From Georhizobium profundi (GTDB lineage: Bacteria > Pseudomonadota > Alphaproteobacteria > Rhizobiales > Rhizobiaceae), in the NCBI RefSeq assembly GCF_003952725.1, contig NZ_CP032509.1, positions 4,292,608 through 4,356,607 on the forward strand: a DNA stretch of 64,000 nucleotides, in the 5' to 3' direction. Position 1 is the first letter of the stretch. Each line of letters starts with the position of its first letter. The position numbers were made by a program, and so were the translations under genes. The notes under the pieces are model-generated. The model saw only the letters and a list, made by a program, of their open reading frames with translations, ran no database searches and was not told the DNA's origin. Below, piece by piece: positions 9,595 through 18,897 of the stretch.

Positions 9595-9631
9595 GGCGTG
9601 CGTTCTGCTCGCATTGCACATGACGCACGCC
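9595..9631 (+). repeat. Nine-base inverted repeat downstream of argH
   Basis: GGCGTGCGT at 9595-9603 and its perfect complement ACGCACGCC at 9623-9631 flank a 19-base loop. It lies 64 bases after the argH stop and 41 before the lipoprotein start. No T-run follows, so it is not a standard intrinsic terminator; it may be an mRNA hairpin or a protein-binding palindrome. Confidence 0.35.
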
Positions 9632-9671
9632 ATCGGCTAAAAGACGCGGCATCATCCGGAGACAAGAGACG

Positions 9672-9941
9672 ATGACCGGCCAGAAAACGACCGCCAACGC
9701 GACAGCGCGCCTTCTCATCATCACGGTGGCGGCAGGCCTTGCGCTGACAGCCTGCGGTCGCAAGGCGCCGCTTGACCGGCCGGCGCTTTCCGGCGCGCCG
9801 CAGGCGCAGGCAGAGGTTCAGCAGCCCGATACGGATGCCAATCGCCTGTCGGGCGTGATCGGCGGCTCGCGCAACAGCTCGGCTGACGTTCCACCCGCCG
9901 AACCCAACCGCCGCTTCTTCCTCGATCCGCTGCTCGATTAA
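9672..9941 (+). CDS. Small lipoprotein (LptM-like)
   Basis: An 89-residue secreted lipoprotein. The signal peptide is a basic N terminus followed by ARLLIITVAAGLALTAC, with the lipobox LTAC and the cysteine at residue 28; the mature protein starts CGRKAPLDRP. The CGxKxPL start resembles the LptM (YifL) family, which helps mature the LptD/LptE lipopolysaccharide export machine in enterobacteria. In many proteobacteria such a lipoprotein sits just upstream of lysA, as here (11 bases). The rest is low-complexity and probably disordered. Confidence 0.8.
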   Translation: MTGQKTTANATARLLIITVAAGLALTACGRKAPLDRPALSGAPQAQAEVQQPDTDANRLSGVIGGSRNSSADVPPAEPNRRFFLDPLLD

Positions 9942-9952
9942 GGCCAAGCCTC

Positions 9953-11236
9953 TTGAACCATTTCCGTTACCTGAACGGCGCGCTCCACGCCGAAGACGTC
10001 GACGTGGCGGAGATCGCCAAGACCGTCGGCACGCCTTTTTATTGTTATTCCACAGCAACGCTGACGCGCCACTATCAGGTCTTCGCAGACGCCTTTTCAG
10101 ACATCGACGCGCTCGTCTGCTATGCGATGAAGGCCAATTCGAACCAGGCGGTTCTGGCGACGCTCGCCAAGCTCGGTTCCGGCGTCGACGTGGTCTCTGA
10201 GGGCGAGTTGCGGCGCGCGCTTGCAGCCGGCATCCCGCCTTCCAAGATCATGTTTTCGGGCGTCGGCAAGACCAAGCGCGAGATCGACTTTGCGCTCGCG
10301 TCCGGCATCCACTGCTTCAACATCGAATCCGAGCCCGAACTGGAGGTCGTGAACAGCCGGGCGCTCGCTGCCGGAACGACTGCACCGGTCTCCTTCCGCA
10401 TCAACCCGGATGTCGATGCACGCACCCATGCCAAGATCTCGACTGGCAAGAAGGACGACAAGTTCGGCATCTCCTGGCAGGATGCGCGCCGGGTCTATGC
10501 CCATGCCGCCACGCTGCCCGGCATCCGCGTGACCGGCATCGACATGCATATCGGCAGCCAGATCACCGATCTGCAGCCCTATGACGACGCCTTCCGGCTG
10601 CTGCGCGAACTGGTCGAAACACTGCGCGCCGACGGGCATACCATCCACCATGTCGATCTCGGCGGTGGCCTCGGCATTCCCTACCGCGACGACAACCAGC
10701 CGCCGCCGGAGCCGCGCGACTATGCCGAAACGGTCAAGGCGCATGTGCGCGATCTCGGTTGCCAGGTGATCTTCGAGCCCGGCCGCATGATCGCCGGCAA
10801 TGCCGGCATTCTCGTTTCCGAAGTGCTCTACGTGAAGGAAACCGGCAGCAAGATCTTCGTGATCGCCGACGTCGCCATGAACGACCTGATCCGTCCGACG
10901 CTCTATGAAGCATGGCACGAAATCCGGACGGTGAAGGAAACGCCTGCCGGCGCGCCGCGCATCAAGGCGGATATCGTGGGGCCTGTGTGCGAGAGCGGCG
11001 ACTTCATGGCCCGCGACCGGACCATTCCGGTTCTTCGAGCCGGCGACCTCATCGCCATTGGCTCTGCAGGCGCCTATGGCGCGGTGCAATCGGGCACCTA
11101 CAATTCCCGCCTGCTCGTGCCGGAGGTGCTCGTCAAGGGCGACCGGTTCCATGTCGTGCGCCCGCGCCCAAGCTTCGATGATCTTCTTGGCCTGGACAGC
11201 GTGCCGGACTGGGTCAACGAAATCGAAGCTGATTAG
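9953..11236 (+). CDS. lysA: Diaminopimelate decarboxylase
   Basis: A 427-residue PLP-dependent fold-III decarboxylase making L-lysine from meso-diaminopimelate. The PLP lysine is in CYAMKANSN (about residue 62), the glycine-rich phosphate site is HVDLGGGLGIPY, and the C-terminal barrel has CESGDFMARDR and GAYGAVQSGTYNSR. The start is a TTG at 9953 (MNHFRYLNGAL), which matches the usual N terminus of the family; no in-frame ATG is close. It follows the lipoprotein by 11 bases and is followed by a hairpin. Confidence 0.96.
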   Translation: MNHFRYLNGALHAEDVDVAEIAKTVGTPFYCYSTATLTRHYQVFADAFSDIDALVCYAMKANSNQAVLATLAKLGSGVDVVSEGELRRALAAGIPPSKIMFSGVGKTKREIDFALASGIHCFNIESEPELEVVNSRALAAGTTAPVSFRINPDVDARTHAKISTGKKDDKFGISWQDARRVYAHAATLPGIRVTGIDMHIGSQITDLQPYDDAFRLLRELVETLRADGHTIHHVDLGGGLGIPYRDDNQPPPEPRDYAETVKAHVRDLGCQVIFEPGRMIAGNAGILVSEVLYVKETGSKIFVIADVAMNDLIRPTLYEAWHEIRTVKETPAGAPRIKADIVGPVCESGDFMARDRTIPVLRAGDLIAIGSAGAYGAVQSGTYNSRLLVPEVLVKGDRFHVVRPRPSFDDLLGLDSVPDWVNEIEAD

Positions 11237-11262
11237 ACCAAATTTAAGGTTTTTCAAGCGAT

Positions 11263-11285
11263 AACCCCCTAATTATTAAGGGGTT
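11263..11285 (+). terminator. Short hairpin after lysA overlapping the next ribosome-binding site
   Basis: AACCCC (11263-11268) and GGGGTT (11280-11285) form a six-pair stem around an AT-rich 11-base loop, 26 bases after the lysA stop. The following CTTCTTTG is only a poor T-tract. The 3' arm contains AAGGGG, the only ribosome-binding-site-like sequence before the TTG start at 11291 of the diguanylate cyclase gene, so the element may act both as a weak lysA terminator and as a block on downstream translation. Confidence 0.5.
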
Positions 11286-11290
11286 CTTCT

Positions 11291-12406
11291 TTGCTTCAAG
11301 TCGATTTCGGCATCATTGCGCTCGCGTTTTTCCACAATGCCGGATTGGTCGCCCTGGTGGTGCTGGCATACGGCTCGGTGCTGAGACGCACACGCGCCGG
11401 GATGGCCCGGAAACTCGTTCTCGGGCTTCTGTTTGGGGCAGGCGTCCATCTGGCGATGTCGAGCCCCATCATGCTGACGGAAGGCGTCGTCATCGACGGT
11501 CGAGCAGTCTTTGTTGCCCTTTCTGCTGTGTTTGCGGGTTGGCCAGGGGCCGTGATTACAGCATCGATCGCCGCCTTTCATCGGTTCGAGACGGGTGGCA
11601 TTGGAGCTACCGCGGGGCTCTGCGGAATTGTTTGGGTCGTGGTCTCGACGATCGCGGTCGCTGAATGGCGCGGTCTGACGACAACCGTGCCTAGCATGCG
11701 GCGCTTGACGGAAATTGCCTTTGTGGCATCACTGATGCCGATAGCCATTCTGCTGATGCCCTCGAATCTCGCGCTCACCGTTTTTCTGAATGCGGGTCTG
11801 CCGCTCGCAGCGGCGACTTTTGGCGGCGTGTTGGCTTTTGGTCACCTTCTTGCCGGCGAGCTGCAGCGTCATGAGGCCACGGTGCGAGCGCGTCGGGATC
11901 TGCGCACCGATGCACTGACCGGACTGCAAAACCGCCGTGGCTTCGACGATCTCTCCACGCGCGCCTTCCACGTTGCCAGAAGCGAAGGCAAGCAACTTGC
12001 GCTCGTCATGATCGATATCGACCACTTCAAGAAGGTCAACGATATCTGGGGTCATGCAGCGGGCGACAAGGTGCTGGCCGAAGTCAGCGATATCATCGGA
12101 AAGCATGTGCGTGTTCACGACACCGTCTGCCGCTTCGGCGGTGAGGAAATCGCCATTCTCATGCCGCACGCCTCGCTTGAAGCAGCGCTATCGACCGCCG
12201 AACGGGTACGGATCGCCATCGAGGAGGCAGTTTTCCTGCTGGGAGGGATCCAGATCAAAGTGACCGTCAGCGCCGGTGCGTCATGCGTGGAGGAATCGAT
12301 GACCGAATTCGGTGATCTGTTCGATGCTGCAGACAAGGCGCTCTATTTGGCGAAGAGTACCGGTCGCAACCGGGTGAAGAGCGCGGCCATCGTCAAAGCC
12401 GCCTGA
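11291..12406 (+). CDS. Membrane-bound diguanylate cyclase (GGDEF)
   Basis: A 371-residue protein. The first 190 residues hold about six hydrophobic helices resembling the 5TMR-LYT sensor module (with SPIMLTEGVVIDGRAVFVAL). The C-terminal half is a GGDEF domain beginning DALTGLQNRRGF, with metal-binding DIDHFKKVND and the active-site loop GGEEI, a catalytically accepted variant. It would make cyclic di-GMP from two GTP. The I-site position five residues before GGEEI reads VCRF and lacks the RxxD motif, so product inhibition may be absent. The TTG start at 11291 includes the first helix. Confidence 0.85.
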   Translation: MLQVDFGIIALAFFHNAGLVALVVLAYGSVLRRTRAGMARKLVLGLLFGAGVHLAMSSPIMLTEGVVIDGRAVFVALSAVFAGWPGAVITASIAAFHRFETGGIGATAGLCGIVWVVVSTIAVAEWRGLTTTVPSMRRLTEIAFVASLMPIAILLMPSNLALTVFLNAGLPLAAATFGGVLAFGHLLAGELQRHEATVRARRDLRTDALTGLQNRRGFDDLSTRAFHVARSEGKQLALVMIDIDHFKKVNDIWGHAAGDKVLAEVSDIIGKHVRVHDTVCRFGGEEIAILMPHASLEAALSTAERVRIAIEEAVFLLGGIQIKVTVSAGASCVEESMTEFGDLFDAADKALYLAKSTGRNRVKSAAIVKAA

Positions 12407-12492
12407 GAATCTGCACCCATCACAATCCGGTGGGTGCCCTCGCCAAAGCCACATTTTCCGCTATCCTCGTCTTGAACCTGGAGCAGCGGTGC

Positions 12493-15099
12493 ATGGCGAT
12501 TTCTACCTTGGCCGAAACGGCGGCGGCATTGGCCGCCAAGCTTTCGCGCAAGCGGGCCACGACGAAGCTCGTCATCGCGCTCGAGCGCCTCTGGATCGCA
12601 GTCCTTCCGCTTGCCGGGATCGCCGCGATCTACGTTGCGCTGTCCTGGTTCGGCTATTTTCGCGCCGTGCCCGACCTGGTCCGCATCGCGACGCTCGTCG
12701 TCCTGGGGCTGGCCGCGCTCGCGTCGCTCTACCTGCTCACCCGTTTTCGACTTCCATCGACGGGCGAGGCCGACGCCCGGCTTGAGGAACGCAATGCGAT
12801 CGCGCACCAGGCGGTGCGCGTTCAAAGCGACACGCTCGAGCGCGACAACCCGCTTGCCCGCGCGCTTTGGGAAGAACACCAGCGGCGCATGAGCGCAAGG
12901 CTCGACAAGCTTTCGGTCGGTCTGCCCAATCCCGACACGCCGCGCCGCGATCCCTACGGAATGCGGGCGCTGGTCGTGCTTCTCCTCTTCACGGCATTTG
13001 CGTTTTCTTCTTCCAACCGCGCCGGCACGCTGTCGGATGCGTTCGTTTCCCATGCGGTCAGCAATGCGCCCCCGACGCGCATCGACGCGTGGATCACGCC
13101 GCCGGCCTATACGGGCCGTCCGCCGATTTTCCTCAGCACGGCGCAGCTGGGCGAAGGTGCGGTCATCACCCTGCCGGAGCGCAGCGAAGTGGTTGTCCGG
13201 ATCAGCGGCGGCGCCGGCGGGGAGATCGTCAGCTTCGCAGCGGAACAGGCCGAAAGCGCGGTGATGCTGGCACCGACCGAGGCAAACGACGCGCCCTCGT
13301 CCGCGGTGCAGAGGCCTGCAGCCGCATCGAGTGGCGATGCGCGCGGCTACCGCATGGATGCGATGCGCAGCGGAACGCTGGTCGTTTCCGGTGCGCGAGA
13401 CGGCGACCGCGCGTGGCGGCTCGCGGTCGAGCCGGACCAGGCACCGGAAATCACTTTCGCCGAAGATCCCCGCCGTGCCGTCAACGGTGCGCTGGAAATC
13501 GCCTTCACCGCTTCCGACGATTACGGGATCGTCCGCGCTTTCACCGATATCGCACCGGTCGATCCCGCGGAAGGCGCGCGTCCGCTCTACGAGGCACCCG
13601 AGTACCGCTTGAACCTGTCGCGTCGCCAGGGGCTGGAGCAGCGGGGACGCGCAAGTCACGATGTCACGCAGCATCCATGGTCGGGCACGCTCGTCGACGT
13701 GACGCTCGTCGCCATCGACGCCAGCGGCCAGGAAGGCCGATCGGAGCCGCACCGCATGCGGTTGCCGGAACGCAGCTTCTCCGAGCCTCTCGCCCGCGCA
13801 CTGGTCGAACAGCGACAGATCCTCGCGCTCGATGCCAACGCCGTCGCCGAGGTGCTGACGCTGAGCGATGCGCTGATGATCGCGCCGGAAGAGACCATCC
13901 CGAACCTCTCCCATTTCCTGCTTCTGCAATCGGCGCGCTCGCGCATCGAGCAGGCTTACAACGACGACATGCTGCGCGATTCCGCCGATTATCTCTGGGA
14001 AGTGGCGCTGGGCATCGAGGACGGCGACCTGTCGCTTGCCGAGAGACGCCTGCGGGACGCCCAGCGCGAGCTTGCCGAGGCACTGGAGAACGGTGCGACA
14101 GACGAGGAAATCCAAGCGCTGATGGACGAGCTGCGCGAGGCGATGCAGGAGTACCTGCAAGCGCTCGCTCAGGAACTGCAGAATTCCGACCAGGCCATGC
14201 AGCTTCCCGAAAACGCGATGCAGAACCTGCTTCGCCAGGAAGACCTGAACGCGATGCTCGACCAGATCGAGAATCTCGCTCGGCAAGGCGCGACGGAAGA
14301 AGCGCAGCAAATGCTGTCCGAACTGCAGCGCATGATGAACAACCTTCAGGCCGGCCGCCAGCAGCAACAGCAGCAGGGCAATGGCGAGATGCGCCGCCAG
14401 ATGGACCAGCTCGGCGAACTGATGCGCGAGCAGCAGGAGCTGATGAACGAGACCTTCCGGCTCGATCAGGAGCTCGCCGAGCGCATGCAGCAGAGCCTCG
14501 ATCCGTTCAATCCCGGCCAGCAGGATCAGCAGCAGGGCAATCAGGCGCCACAGGAGGGTCAGCAGGGCGAGAACGGGCTTTCGGAGATGACGCCCGAGCA
14601 GTTGCAGGAGGCGCTGCGCCAATTGCGCGCGCAGCAGGAGGCGCTCCAGGAACAGCTGGGTGAGTTGCAGGAGAGCCTGGAGGGCATGGGGATGGAGCCG
14701 AGCGAAGGGTTCGGCCAGGCCGGAGAAGCCATGGGCGATGCCTCACGCTCGCTCGGTGACGGGCGTGGCGAGCAGGCCGTCGGCGAACAGGGCCGCGCGC
14801 TTGAAGCGCTGCGCCAGGGCGCTCAGGACATGATGAACCAGATGATGCAGCAGATGGGCCAGGGCGAGGGTCAGGGCGAAGGCCAGGGCCAGAACCAGAT
14901 GCGCCGGTCGGATACCGATCCGCTTGGGCGGCCGCGCTCTACCGAAGGGCCGGATTTCGGCGACACGGTGCGCGTTCCTGACGAGATCGACATCCAGCGG
15001 GCCCGGGAAATCCTGGAAGCGATCCGCAACAGGCTCGGCAACGCGCTGAGCCCGCAGCTGGAACGGCAATATTTGGAACGGCTGCTGGAGATGCGCTGA
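12493..15099 (+). CDS. DUF4175 / TIGR02302 family membrane protein
   Basis: An 868-residue protein of the alphaproteobacterial TIGR02302 (DUF4175) family, function unknown. Hydrophobic segments lie at about residues 32-55, 62-80 and 160-175. A periplasmic-type beta-rich part follows (PPAYTGRPP at about residue 205), and then a helical C-terminal half very rich in Gln, Glu and Met (about residues 540-820), with runs such as QQQQQGN and GEGQGEGQGQ, likely coiled coil and disordered. The start at 12493 (MAISTLAETAAAL) has GGAG nine bases upstream; a GTG at 12430 would add 21 residues. A long open frame on the opposite strand is a by-product of base composition. Confidence 0.88.
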   Translation: MAISTLAETAAALAAKLSRKRATTKLVIALERLWIAVLPLAGIAAIYVALSWFGYFRAVPDLVRIATLVVLGLAALASLYLLTRFRLPSTGEADARLEERNAIAHQAVRVQSDTLERDNPLARALWEEHQRRMSARLDKLSVGLPNPDTPRRDPYGMRALVVLLLFTAFAFSSSNRAGTLSDAFVSHAVSNAPPTRIDAWITPPAYTGRPPIFLSTAQLGEGAVITLPERSEVVVRISGGAGGEIVSFAAEQAESAVMLAPTEANDAPSSAVQRPAAASSGDARGYRMDAMRSGTLVVSGARDGDRAWRLAVEPDQAPEITFAEDPRRAVNGALEIAFTASDDYGIVRAFTDIAPVDPAEGARPLYEAPEYRLNLSRRQGLEQRGRASHDVTQHPWSGTLVDVTLVAIDASGQEGRSEPHRMRLPERSFSEPLARALVEQRQILALDANAVAEVLTLSDALMIAPEETIPNLSHFLLLQSARSRIEQAYNDDMLRDSADYLWEVALGIEDGDLSLAERRLRDAQRELAEALENGATDEEIQALMDELREAMQEYLQALAQELQNSDQAMQLPENAMQNLLRQEDLNAMLDQIENLARQGATEEAQQMLSELQRMMNNLQAGRQQQQQQGNGEMRRQMDQLGELMREQQELMNETFRLDQELAERMQQSLDPFNPGQQDQQQGNQAPQEGQQGENGLSEMTPEQLQEALRQLRAQQEALQEQLGELQESLEGMGMEPSEGFGQAGEAMGDASRSLGDGRGEQAVGEQGRALEALRQGAQDMMNQMMQQMGQGEGQGEGQGQNQMRRSDTDPLGRPRSTEGPDFGDTVRVPDEIDIQRAREILEAIRNRLGNALSPQLERQYLERLLEMR

Positions 15100-15125
15100 G
15101 GCGACGCCGCCTCGCGCATCGGGTC

Positions 15126-15488
15126 TCAGGCGGCGAGCGCGCGGCTTACGGCGGCGCGAATTTCCGGCAGGCTGAAGGGCTTGGAAACGACATCCACGAT
15201 GATGGCGGCGAGGTTGTCCGCACGTTCGCGCTGCTCGGCATAGCCGGTCATGAGCAGGATCTTCATGGTCGGGTGCATGGCGGACGCCTGGTGCGCCAGC
15301 TCGATGCCATCCATCGCCGGCATGCGGATATCCGACAGAAGCAGATCGTAGCGCTCGCCACCACCCAGCCTGTCGATGCCTTCGGCGCCGTCACCGACTT
15401 CCTCGACCTGGTGACCGTCGAGCTTCAGGGCTCGTGCTACGAACGAGCGGAGCGCCGTCTCGTCTTCCGCGATCAGAATTTTCGCCAT
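15126..15488 (-). CDS. Single-domain response regulator, CpdR-like
   Basis: A 120-residue stand-alone receiver domain without an output domain. Acidic residues E8/D9, the phosphorylated D53 (in LLLSDIRMPAMDG), T81 and K103 (VSKPF) are all present. Sequence style (MAKILIAEDE, ALKLDGHQV, KILLMTGYAEQRERADNL) resembles CpdR, the regulator that controls polar localisation of ClpXP and cell-cycle proteolysis in Caulobacter and rhizobia. The start at 15488 is the ATG just before the first beta strand; the frame extends further up without a plausible domain. It lies 146 bases downstream of a hybrid kinase gene on the same strand. Confidence 0.8.
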   Translation of the reverse strand: MAKILIAEDETALRSFVARALKLDGHQVEEVGDGAEGIDRLGGGERYDLLLSDIRMPAMDGIELAHQASAMHPTMKILLMTGYAEQRERADNLAAIIVDVVSKPFSLPEIRAAVSRALAA

Positions 15489-15634
15489 TGCCGTCTCCGC
15501 TTTCGTCAGCGCACCGCAATCGGTCGCCGCGGGTTTCTCTGTCCAGCCCTTAAGCCAACAAACCATTGATTGGTTTGCTTTGCGTAAAGAGAGCACGCCG
15601 GAAACCTGGTTGAGTGCCGAAATGAAGCGGCGTT

Positions 15635-18052
15635 TCAGCTCGGCTCGATAAGGGCCTTGATGCGTTCCGTCAGCTGCTCGAGCGCGAATGGCTTGGTCAT
15701 CACGTGCATGCCATGTTCCAAATGGCCATGGCCAACGACCGCATTCTCGGCGTAGCCGGTAATGAACAATACCTTCAGATCGGGTCGCGTTTCGCGTGCT
15801 GCATCGGCCATCTGCCGGCCGTTCATGCCTCCGGGAAGGCCGACATCCGTAATGAGGAGATCAAGCCTCGCATCGGACTGCAAAATCTTGAGGCCCGAAG
15901 GACCATCGCCCGCCTCGATCGCCGTGAAGCCCAGCTCCTCCAGCACCTCGACGACCAGAAGCCGGATCAGGGGTTCGTCATCAACGACAAGCACCGTCTG
16001 TCCGGCCGCTTCGAGCGAGGGCGCACTTTCCTCTGCCTGGATGCCCTGTTCGAAGACCTCGCCCAGATGGCGCGGCAAATAGAGGCACACCATCGTGCCC
16101 TGCCCGACTTCCGAATAGATCCGCGTCTGTCCGCCCGACTGGCGGGTGAAGCCGTAGATCATCGACAGGCCGAGCCCGGTGCCCTGGCCGATGGGTTTGG
16201 TCGTGAAGAATGGATCGAATGCCTTGGCGACGACCTCCGGCGGCATGCCGGCGCCGTTGTCCGACACGCACATGGAAATGTACTGACCCGGCGGGATCTC
16301 CCGTTCCCGAGCGGCGCGCTCGTCCATCCAGCGATTGGCGGTCTCGATCGTCAGCTTGCCGCCATCCGGCATCGCGTCACGCGCATTGATGCAGAGATTG
16401 AGAAGCGCGTTTTCGAGCTGGTTCGGATCCACGAGCGTGGCCCAGAGGCCAGCGGCTGCCACCACTTCCACGGCGATCTGCGGTCCCATGGTGCGGCGAA
16501 TCATGTCGTCCATGCCGACGACCAGACGGTTGACGTCGGTCGCCTTCGGATCGAGCGTTTGGCGGCGGGAGAATGCCAGGAGACGATGAGTCAGCGCAGT
16601 CGCCCGCTTTGCCGCGCCCTGCGCCGCGCCGAGATAGCGGCCAGCCTCGTCGACGCGACCCTGCGCGATGCGCCGTTCGGCCAGCTCCAGGCTGCCCGTG
16701 ATGCCCGCGAGTAGATTGTTGAAATCGTGCGCGATCCCACCGGTCAGCTGGCCAACCGCTTCCATCTTCTGGGACTGGCGCAGCGCCTCTTCCGCCGCCA
16801 TCAGTTCCCCGGTGCGTTGCTGGACCTGCTGCTCCAGAGTCGCGTTTAGATTGGCCAGTTCGGCGGCCTGGGCGCGGCTGTGCTCGATATCGGTGTTGGT
16901 GCCGATCCAGTTGACGATCGTGCCGTCCTCGTCCCTCACAGGCTCGGCGCGGACCAGGAACCAGCGATACACGCCGTCGTGGCGGCGAATGCGAAATTCC
17001 GTCTCGTAGACGGCTCCTGTCGTCAAAGCACGCTCCCAGGCGGCAGCAGCTTTCTTGAGATCGTCGGGGTGAACGATCTTCGTCCACTCGACACCTTCCA
17101 GGTCTGTGCTGGAAGCGCCCGCATATTCGGAGACGCGGTTGTTGAACCAGTAGAGCAGGCCGTCGGGTCGGGCCGCCCAGACATGGTTCGGCACCGTCTG
17201 GGCAAAGACGCGGAACTGTTCCTCGCTGTCGCGAAGCGCCTTTTCAGCCTGTTTGCGGGCCGTAACGTCCTGAAACAGCACGGCCACCTGGCGGCGGCTC
17301 GGCGGCTCGACCCGAACCGCGGCAAGCTCCAGATGCCGGCCGGTCGCGATCAACATCTGTTCGAAGCGGATCTGCTGTCCAGTGCGCAGCACTTCGCCAT
17401 AGCGCGCAACCCAGTCATCGGCCTCGGCGGGAACCATCTCCCGCAGCTTCTGGCCGACGACGTTCGGAATGCCGGCATGGCGGGCATAGGCTTCATTCGC
17501 TTCGATGTGAACGTAATCGCTGGCCGGGCCGTGCGGACCATCCAGAAATTCGATGATGCAGAAGCCCTGGTCGATGGCGTCGAACAGCATGCGGTAGCGG
17601 GCTTCGCTCTCGCGCAGCAGCTCAGTGCCGATCGTCCGATCGGTGACGTCGGCGCCCTCGACGAAGATGCCTGTGATCTGCCCATCCCTGCCGCGCAAGG
17701 GTTGGTAGACGAAATCGACGTAGCACTCGTTGATCGGCCCGCCCGGCACGGGCTGCACGGCATATTTGATCCCATCGGCGCGAAACGGCCTGCCGCTCTG
17801 GTAGACCTCGTCGAGCAATTTGAGGAAGCCTTGCTCCACGGCATCGGGAAGCGCTTCGGCAACCGTCTTGCCCAGCACGTCACGACCGCCGACGATTTTT
17901 CTGTAGCTGGGATTGGCAAGTTCGAACCGGTGCTCCGGGCCGCTCAGAAGCGCCATTAAAGTCGGCGCCTGCTCGAACATCGCTGCCAGCTGATCGCGTT
18001 CGAGAACGACGTTCTGGAACGAGGCCTGTTCGGAATTCTCGTTGCTGTCCAA
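15635..18052 (-). CDS. PAS-domain hybrid sensor histidine kinase/response regulator
   Basis: An 805-residue soluble-looking hybrid kinase. Three PAS domains can be traced (about residues 20-140, 150-265 and 275-395, the last with a PAC-type tail [14 protein letters not shown]), then a HisKA domain with H442 in [11 protein letters not shown], an ATPase domain (N-box [25 protein letters not shown]) and a C-terminal receiver with D736 ([11 protein letters not shown]), T765 and K787. No transmembrane segment is visible, so the stimulus is probably intracellular. A single-domain response regulator is encoded next on the same strand. Confidence 0.92.
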   Translation of the reverse strand: MDSNENSEQASFQNVVLERDQLAAMFEQAPTLMALLSGPEHRFELANPSYRKIVGGRDVLGKTVAEALPDAVEQGFLKLLDEVYQSGRPFRADGIKYAVQPVPGGPINECYVDFVYQPLRGRDGQITGIFVEGADVTDRTIGTELLRESEARYRMLFDAIDQGFCIIEFLDGPHGPASDYVHIEANEAYARHAGIPNVVGQKLREMVPAEADDWVARYGEVLRTGQQIRFEQMLIATGRHLELAAVRVEPPSRRQVAVLFQDVTARKQAEKALRDSEEQFRVFAQTVPNHVWAARPDGLLYWFNNRVSEYAGASSTDLEGVEWTKIVHPDDLKKAAAAWERALTTGAVYETEFRIRRHDGVYRWFLVRAEPVRDEDGTIVNWIGTNTDIEHSRAQAAELANLNATLEQQVQQRTGELMAAEEALRQSQKMEAVGQLTGGIAHDFNNLLAGITGSLELAERRIAQGRVDEAGRYLGAAQGAAKRATALTHRLLAFSRRQTLDPKATDVNRLVVGMDDMIRRTMGPQIAVEVVAAAGLWATLVDPNQLENALLNLCINARDAMPDGGKLTIETANRWMDERAAREREIPPGQYISMCVSDNGAGMPPEVVAKAFDPFFTTKPIGQGTGLGLSMIYGFTRQSGGQTRIYSEVGQGTMVCLYLPRHLGEVFEQGIQAEESAPSLEAAGQTVLVVDDEPLIRLLVVEVLEELGFTAIEAGDGPSGLKILQSDARLDLLITDVGLPGGMNGRQMADAARETRPDLKVLFITGYAENAVVGHGHLEHGMHVMTKPFALEQLTERIKALIEPS

Positions 18053-18208
18053 GAGGTTTTCCCAGCCTACGTGTTGCAGATCGACATTCGACCCTGTCGC
18101 GCCTGTCGATGATGACAGGCTTTCCGGCAGAGCGTTCGACTGGTTCTACACCGAGACGTTGAAAACGCGATAAGATTTCCGCCTAAGGCAACGGAAAGGC
18201 CGTCAGGC

Positions 18209-18751
18209 TCAAGCGTCGCCCTTCACCACGCCCACGAAAGGCAGTTCGCGGAAGGCATAGGCGACATCCATCCCATAGCCGACGACGAAATAATCGGGGC
18301 ATTCGAAACCGACATGATCGGCCTCAAGCTGGCCCTCTCGCTTGGAGCGCTTGTCGAGCAGCACCGCGATCGAGACATTGGACGCACCGCGCTCATACAT
18401 GAGATCACGGGCAAAGCGCAGCGTGCGGCCCGATTCCAGGATGTCGTCGATGAGGAGAACATCGCGGTCTTTGACGAGGCTATCGATGTCCTTGATGATC
18501 TTTACGCCTTGGCTGGTGGTGCCCTTGCCGTAGCTGGAGAGCGTGATGAATTCCACCTCCGGCGCCAGGCCAACATCGTGCATGGCGCGGATCAGATCGG
18601 CCGCGAAGATGAAAGAACCCTTGAGGATTGCAACGACCAGCAGATCATTGCGCGGCGTGGCAGCGATTTCGGCGGCGATCGCATGGTTGCGCTCCGCGAT
18701 CGCTTCGGCGGAAAACAAGGGGTCGATGGTCTTTCCGCGCACGACGGGCAT
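18209..18751 (-). CDS. hpt: Hypoxanthine phosphoribosyltransferase
   Basis: A 180-residue purine salvage enzyme converting hypoxanthine (and often guanine) plus PRPP to IMP/GMP. The PRPP-binding motif is VLLIDDILESGRTL (about residues 97-110), and the flexible-loop region LSSYGKGTTSQG and C-terminal YFVVGYGMDVAYAFRELPFVG fit the family. The start at 18751 (MPVVRGKTIDPLF) matches the usual length; the open frame upstream adds a basic low-quality tail. The gene lies 156 bases from the kinase gene and appears monocistronic. Confidence 0.95.
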   Translation of the reverse strand: MPVVRGKTIDPLFSAEAIAERNHAIAAEIAATPRNDLLVVAILKGSFIFAADLIRAMHDVGLAPEVEFITLSSYGKGTTSQGVKIIKDIDSLVKDRDVLLIDDILESGRTLRFARDLMYERGASNVSIAVLLDKRSKREGQLEADHVGFECPDYFVVGYGMDVAYAFRELPFVGVVKGDA

Positions 18752-18897
18752 GTCTCGATCTTTCCTGCGGCAGTGGCTTTCAAGCCGCCGCTTTAGCGCA
18801 GTTGCGCGCCGAGCGAAACGATCGGCTCGACGCGACACCCATGAAGAACGAGGCTTGTTTCAAGCGTGATGCGGAAATGCATCGCCGCAGTCGATGA

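Noticed and set aside
12343..14622. 759-codon open frame on the minus strand
   Set aside because: Antisense to the DUF4175 gene; its Leu/His-rich product mirrors the Gln/Glu-rich coding strand and shows no domain.
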